Shown one piece after another: positions 59,419 through 64,000 of a stretch of DNA of 64,000 nt. The DNA is from Agroathelia rolfsii (Eukaryota; Basidiomycota; Agaricomycetes; Amylocorticiales; Amylocorticiaceae). Within the stretch, counting starts at the first letter, position 1, and each line of letters starts with the position of its first letter. Under the pieces are notes generated by a model. That model worked only from the letters and a program-made list of their open reading frames with translations, had not been told where the DNA came from and ran no database searches. The DNA is taken from assembly GCA_018343915.1 (NCBI GenBank), contig JABRWF010000008.1:3038001-3102000 (forward strand). The letters run 5' to 3'. A program made the position numbers and the translations under genes.

Positions 59419-62400
59419 ATGTCTGGGAAGCTACCGCCCAAGGGTCCTCGGGCTTTATTTGCAAGCAGTAGCAGCGCGCCGTCCCTCTCGACGTCACAAA
59501 CGGCCTCTTCTTCATCCTCTACGACGACGAGCTCTACTAAGTTGGGAACTGCGCCTCCTTCTGGGCCACGAAGTCTCTACGGTGGAATAAGGTCTACGTC
59601 TATAGCAAAAAGCTATGATGTGGACGCTACTGTCTCATCACCTGCTGCTTCGGCTGCCTCTCCTACGGCTACGGCTTCCTCGTCCTATAGCTTCTTGCCA
59701 CGGTCGGTAGGCTTCAAGTTTTCAAAAGGGAAACAGGCAGATAACCCCCGCCCTGTCGTGAATCCGGTCAGTAATTGTCCAGATATTTTGCATAATCATG
59801 ACATTGATCGATGTGAAAACTATATTCAGCTCTCTCCCTCAGAAGCCTCTTTGAATGACCAGCAGCCCTCGTTTGCACCATCTGTGTCCAAGAGCAATGA
59901 AAACGAGGAGCAATCATCGACTGCTCGCGATGCGCCTCCTCCTCCTCCTCCTCCTGAGTCTGCCCCGCCACCGCCACCTGAAGAGCCATGGCTTACCCCA
60001 CCTCAGAACTCTTTCCCGCCCTTACCACCAGCGCAGCCTTCATCTCCTCCCCCTCCTCCCCCACCTGATGATCTACCCCCACCACCGCCTCCGCCAACCT
60101 CTTCGTCATCACCACCGCCACCACCTGTATCGATTCCTCCGCCTCCACCTCCATCTTCTGTACCACCACCACTTCCTGATGTATACGACCAACCTCCTGA
60201 ACCTAGGTCATCTCCACCACCACCGCCGCCGCCGCCTACCACTGTGCCACCACCACCTCCTTCTACCCATGCGCCTCCTTCATTGTTTGCTCCTATATCT
60301 TTCACCCTGAAGGCCCCGCAACGGCTAATGGGTACCCATGTATTGGATCCTCAAGCTGCATCGCCTTCTAAATCTTTGGAGGAGATGCATCTATCATCCC
60401 ATAGCTCCCCTAGACCACCTTCATCTTCGGAGCCACCACCCCCACCGTCGATATCTGCACCTCCGCTCCCACCTTCTCGCCTACTATCTCCTATTGGACC
60501 TATCCCGCCTGTACTGTCAACATCTCAACACTCACCGCCTCCGCCACCCGACTCGGAACCGCCAGAGCAACCCCCACCGCCTCCACCGCCTCCCTCCACG
60601 ACCCTCCTTCCGACACCCAAATCACCAACACCACCGCCTCCCAAGACATATTCCCTCCCACCACCTCCTCCTTGGCCCACGGCACGAGAAAATTTTGCTC
60701 CGGGGAGAGATTACAAAGTTCTCTTCGATGCATCGGTGGACAAGGATCGTTATGCAAAGTACCAGCCGCTGCTCGCCAAGCTGTCGGAAAAGCCCGAGTT
60801 CACATCTGGCGACTATCCACGGGTGAAGGGGAAGGGGAAGGGGAAGGAGATCATTGTGCGATACCAGGGCGAGACAATCGCGGGCGAGGCAGAGGCAGTC
60901 ATCAGAGATCCGCGTAAGGTGCAGGGAGTCAAGCGGCCTCAGACTCACAGGCCGCTGAGGAATGAGTTGTATTCTATCCAGTATGCGGTATGTGTTTATT
61001 TTTGAAACCATCTTTGGGTATTTTTTCCTCTATGCTTTCATCTTTCACTTTGTTTTTATTTTATTTTATTTGTACTCATGACAAAGTCGTAGTGGGACGA
61101 AAACTCCACGGGACCGGCGCCCGCTACGGCCGTCCTCATTACAAACCTTTCTCCGCTTACGCCGAACGCCAACATCCGTCAGCGGTTTCGAACATATGGA
61201 TCTCTTATCTCGTTTGAGCCACAGATCGACAAGGAGAACGGTAGTGCGCTTGGAATCGTTTTCATTAAGTACCAGACTCACGAGGAGGCAAAGCGATGCG
61301 TGGAGAAAGAGAACGGGAAGAAAATGGGTGGTATGGGGTTTGATGAGGAGAAGATGCGTGTGGTGCTGGATGGGGAGGGGAAGAAGCTAGCTGCAGTCTT
61401 GAAGGAGTTGGAAAATCGCAAGCGGCGGGAGCGCGAGGCGAGGCGGAAGGAGAAGGAGAGGGAAAAGGAGGCTAAGGAGAAGGAAGTCAAGACGGCCGAA
61501 GCGGGTGCGTTGGCTGCCGCCAGTATGTCCACACCTCTGTCGAGCTCTGGGCATACTCCGTCTCAGCCTCCCTTGTGGAAGGGCACTAAGACATCGTCGT
61601 CTCAGCAGCAGCAAACGACGCCTGGCCAACCCTCCTCGTCTTCATCCTCCGAGCGCAAGCCTGGACTTTCTTCAACTGTTGCGGGTTTACCTGCCAGGCC
61701 GAGCTACGTACCCCTGCCGCCGGAGAACGAGAAGTCAATCCATCCATCGATGATGCGTAGACCACTCGAGCAACAGCGTATGCGCGATTCGTACAAAGCT
61801 AAGACATTCTCGCATCGCTATTCGTCTTCCTCGCGAACCCAGAATTACCACCGCAACCGCTCATCCTCGTCTACGCCGTACGACTACCGAGACCGAGACC
61901 GGGATCGTGATCGAGATTGGGATCGCGACCGAGACAGGGATAGGGATAGAGACAGAGATCGGGGACGTTCGCCATCTCCTATCTATCATCGTCGTCGCTC
62001 ACGATCCCGCGATGGCTCTTGGTCCCGCTCTCCTTCACCTATTTCGCGGCGTCCGCGACATGGGGCCAAGACAGCCAAGCAACGACAGCGCGAGGCCGTC
62101 TTGGAGGAACTCATCAAGAACGGCAGGGACTATGTCAAAATTGACGGGCAAGGTTCACAGCTGGGCGGAGCAGTAAGGGAGGAAGACGTGCGGGCTTTCT
62201 TTGAAGGATTCGGGTTGGAAAAGGTGTCGTCCTTTCCATGTGTATTATCTAGGAAGAAACTTACTAAGGTCGCATTTGGTGCTACCTATCATTAGGTTCT
62301 TCAAGATCAACAGGGATGGTATGCTACATTTGACTTTAAAGGTGCTGCGCGAAGAGCGGCCATGGTCCTTGGACGTAGTGGCAAGACGATAGCTCAGATT

Positions 62401-64000
62401 CCTGTTACTCTTTCTGTTCATCTGCCTCCGACTTCTGCTTCTCTGGCACATACAAAGACCTCTTGGACGGACGAAGAGCTCGTGGAACAAGCTCAGCAGA
62501 TGATTCTAAAGGAACTGTCTTCGCTCTTACAGAAAGATCTGACTGATCGTGTCATTGGCTCTCAGTTGCGCACTTTGGCTGTGGAGCACAAGTCGAGACG
62601 ACCAGTAATTGCCACTGCTAAGCGGAGTGAGACCGCTGTCAACGGAGCTCCACAGGAGAGCCGCAAATTAAAGGGCTTGTCTTTTCGCAAGGACAAGAAA
62701 CGGCCCCTCGAGACAGACTTCGAGCCTACTTCGGAAGCGGCCACACCTACGATTGATGAAGCCCAGGATGGTGCTACTCCTGTGCCGGAAGCCGATGAGA
62801 GTCCTATTCTAGTCGACGAGCCTCCCAAGAAGAAACGGAAGAAGGAAGTGGTGAAGAAGGCAAAGACAACGGTGGATGAGGATATTGAATCTCAAGATGA
62901 GGATGATTCGACACCTCTTGCTGAGCTCATTGTCGAGAAGCAAGATGCTATGGAGGGTATCGAAGAAGATGTTCAGCCAAAGAAAAAGTCCAAAGCATCA
63001 AAGGCTACCAAAGAAAAGGCGGTGGCCAAGAAGAAGTCAAAGGCGAAACGGGTACTAGAACAGTCTATTGTGGACGAAGTCGTCCTGCCTAGCGATATGG
63101 CTTACGATGTACCTCAAGTCACATCCGTACATGTTATCCCAGAAGTCAAGTCGCCTCTGCCCGTGCCTTCTGCCGACTACGTCCATCCGGAATCGCGCTC
63201 TCCTAGCCCTATTCCTGATCCTTTCGCCGAGGGAGTCTGTCAAGACGATGAGGACTTGTACTATGCTAAGCTCGCGCTTATGCAACTCACTGGGGAGACA
63301 CCCAGCCCGCTCCTTTCCACTATCCCCCTCCCGTCCTCTCCGTCTGAGCCCAAGCCCTTCCGAAAGCACGTCACTGGCTCCGCGCGCACAGAAGGGTACT
63401 ACAAGATTACGCACGCCGAAAAAGCCGCCTACGTCGCCCAATATGCCATCCGCGGCAACACCGACACTGTTGCCTCACGTGCCGCTGAAGTCGCTCCTCC
63501 CACACAGCATGTCACCTCCTCGCGATCAAACCGCGCCAATGCCAGACGAAGGGCGCTCGGGCTGGAAGAGATCAACCAAGTCCAGCGCGCTGTGGCGCTC
63601 TCAAAGGGCGAGACGGCCGCGGCGGAACTTTCCTTTAAGTTCAACCAGCTGCAGACACGTAAGAAGCATTTACGCTTCGCGCGCTCGCCTATCCATGATT
63701 GGGGTCTGTATGCCATGGAGAGGATTTCGAGGGGCGAGATGGTAATTGAGTATGTGGGTGAAGTTATCCGTGCTGCGGTGGCGGATAAGAGGGAGAAAGC
63801 GTATGAGCGCCAGGGGATTGGAAGTAGCTATCTCTTTCGTATTGATGAGGAGTTGGTGGTGGATGCCACGAAAAAGGGTAATCTGGGGTGCGTGATCTTT
63901 GTTGCTTCGTCTGATTTTAGACGTAGCGCATGTGCTGACATGTTTGTTATTAATTAGTCGCTTGATCAATCACTCATGCGATCCTAATTGTACGGCCAAG
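59419..64000 (+). CDS. SET1: SET1 histone H3K4 methyltransferase (COMPASS), partial at window end
   Basis: Catalytic subunit of COMPASS, a nuclear enzyme methylating histone H3 lysine 4. Exons: 59419-60987 (possibly split by a 63-nt in-frame intron at 59767-59829), 61093-62223, 62296-63887 and 63958 to beyond the window. The N-terminal 430 residues include a long proline-rich region. Domains in order: NFAPGRDYKVLFD-type region about 435; an RRM-like fold starting WDENSTGPAPATAVLITNLS (about 524-600); a Lys/Glu/Arg helix; an RD/RS repeat (YRDRDRDRDRDW ... RSRSRDGSWSRSPSP); a second RNA-binding-like segment (VLQDQQGWYATFDF); a Lys-rich nuclear region (PPKKKRKKEVVKK); the N-SET region; and the SET domain from KKHLRFARSPIHDWGLYA with GEMVIEYVGEVIR, SSYLFRIDEELVVDATKKGN and GRLINHSCDPNCTAK. 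The catalytic core end and post-SET cysteines lie outside the window. Confidence 0.95.

Noticed and set aside
60003..60305. Gly-rich 100-codon minus frame inside SET1
   Set aside because: Mirror image of the proline-rich coding repeat on the + strand.
1..64000. tRNA, rRNA and CRISPR features
   Set aside because: No tRNA-like B-box/cloverleaf, rRNA segment or spaced direct-repeat array was recognised by eye; CRISPR arrays are not expected in a fungal nuclear genome. A tRNAscan run could still find a missed tRNA.

Overview
The window is nuclear DNA of a filamentous basidiomycete, probably an Agaricomycete. The evidence is dense genes with many short introns (mostly about 50-70 nt, GT..AG with a few GC..AG), several micro-exons of 11-25 nt, fungal-type SET1, IRE1, JIP5 and Hcs1/SMUBP-2 genes, and Ser/Pro-rich low-complexity proteins. 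A Cantharellales source (Rhizoctonia/Ceratobasidium-like) is possible but is only an impression. Splice models were assembled by hand from phase consistency and family conservation. Exon ends are given to the base but could be off by one or a few bases in places.

Layout. 1-2 kb: no recognisable gene. 2-5 kb (-): uncharacterised coiled-coil, Gly/Pro/His-rich protein. 6.2-10.2 kb (-): ALDH7-type aldehyde dehydrogenase with an 11-nt micro-exon. 10.5-12.3 kb (-): JIP5/WDR55 WD-repeat ribosome-biogenesis protein, head-to-head with an F-box/WD40 SCF subunit at 12.6-15.0 kb (+). 16.0-19.9 kb (+): complete IRE1, the unfolded-protein sensor kinase/RNase. 20-22.7 kb: AT-rich gap with a foldback (MITE-like) element. 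22.7-35.4 kb: accessory redox region with two intact tandem SDR reductases, a decayed third copy, an NmrA-like protein, a type I membrane protein and a zinc-independent MDR reductase. 38.2-39.3 kb (-): hypothetical protein. 41.7-42.7 kb (-): decayed coding sequence. 43.2-46.4 kb (-): secreted S41-family protease built from 14 exons. 47.7-49.4 kb (+): alpha/beta hydrolase ending in a peroxisomal targeting signal. 49.9-58.0 kb (-): two paralogous M20 amidohydrolase genes either side of a SMUBP-2/Hcs1 DNA helicase. 59.4 kb to the window end (+): SET1 H3K4 methyltransferase, cut off inside its SET domain.

How the genes relate. Housekeeping genes (ALDH7, JIP5, F-box/WD40, IRE1, helicase, SET1) bracket a more changeable centre. 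The 22.7-35.4 kb block holds four intact NAD(P)-type Rossmann-fold genes and one dead one, which resembles a small redox or tailoring cluster without a visible backbone synthase. The duplicated SDRs and the duplicated M20 genes show recent local gene duplication. I see no single clearly new system. The best leads are the SDR triplication and redox cluster, the M20 pair flanking the helicase, the micro-exon-rich S41 gene, and the PTS1 hydrolase.
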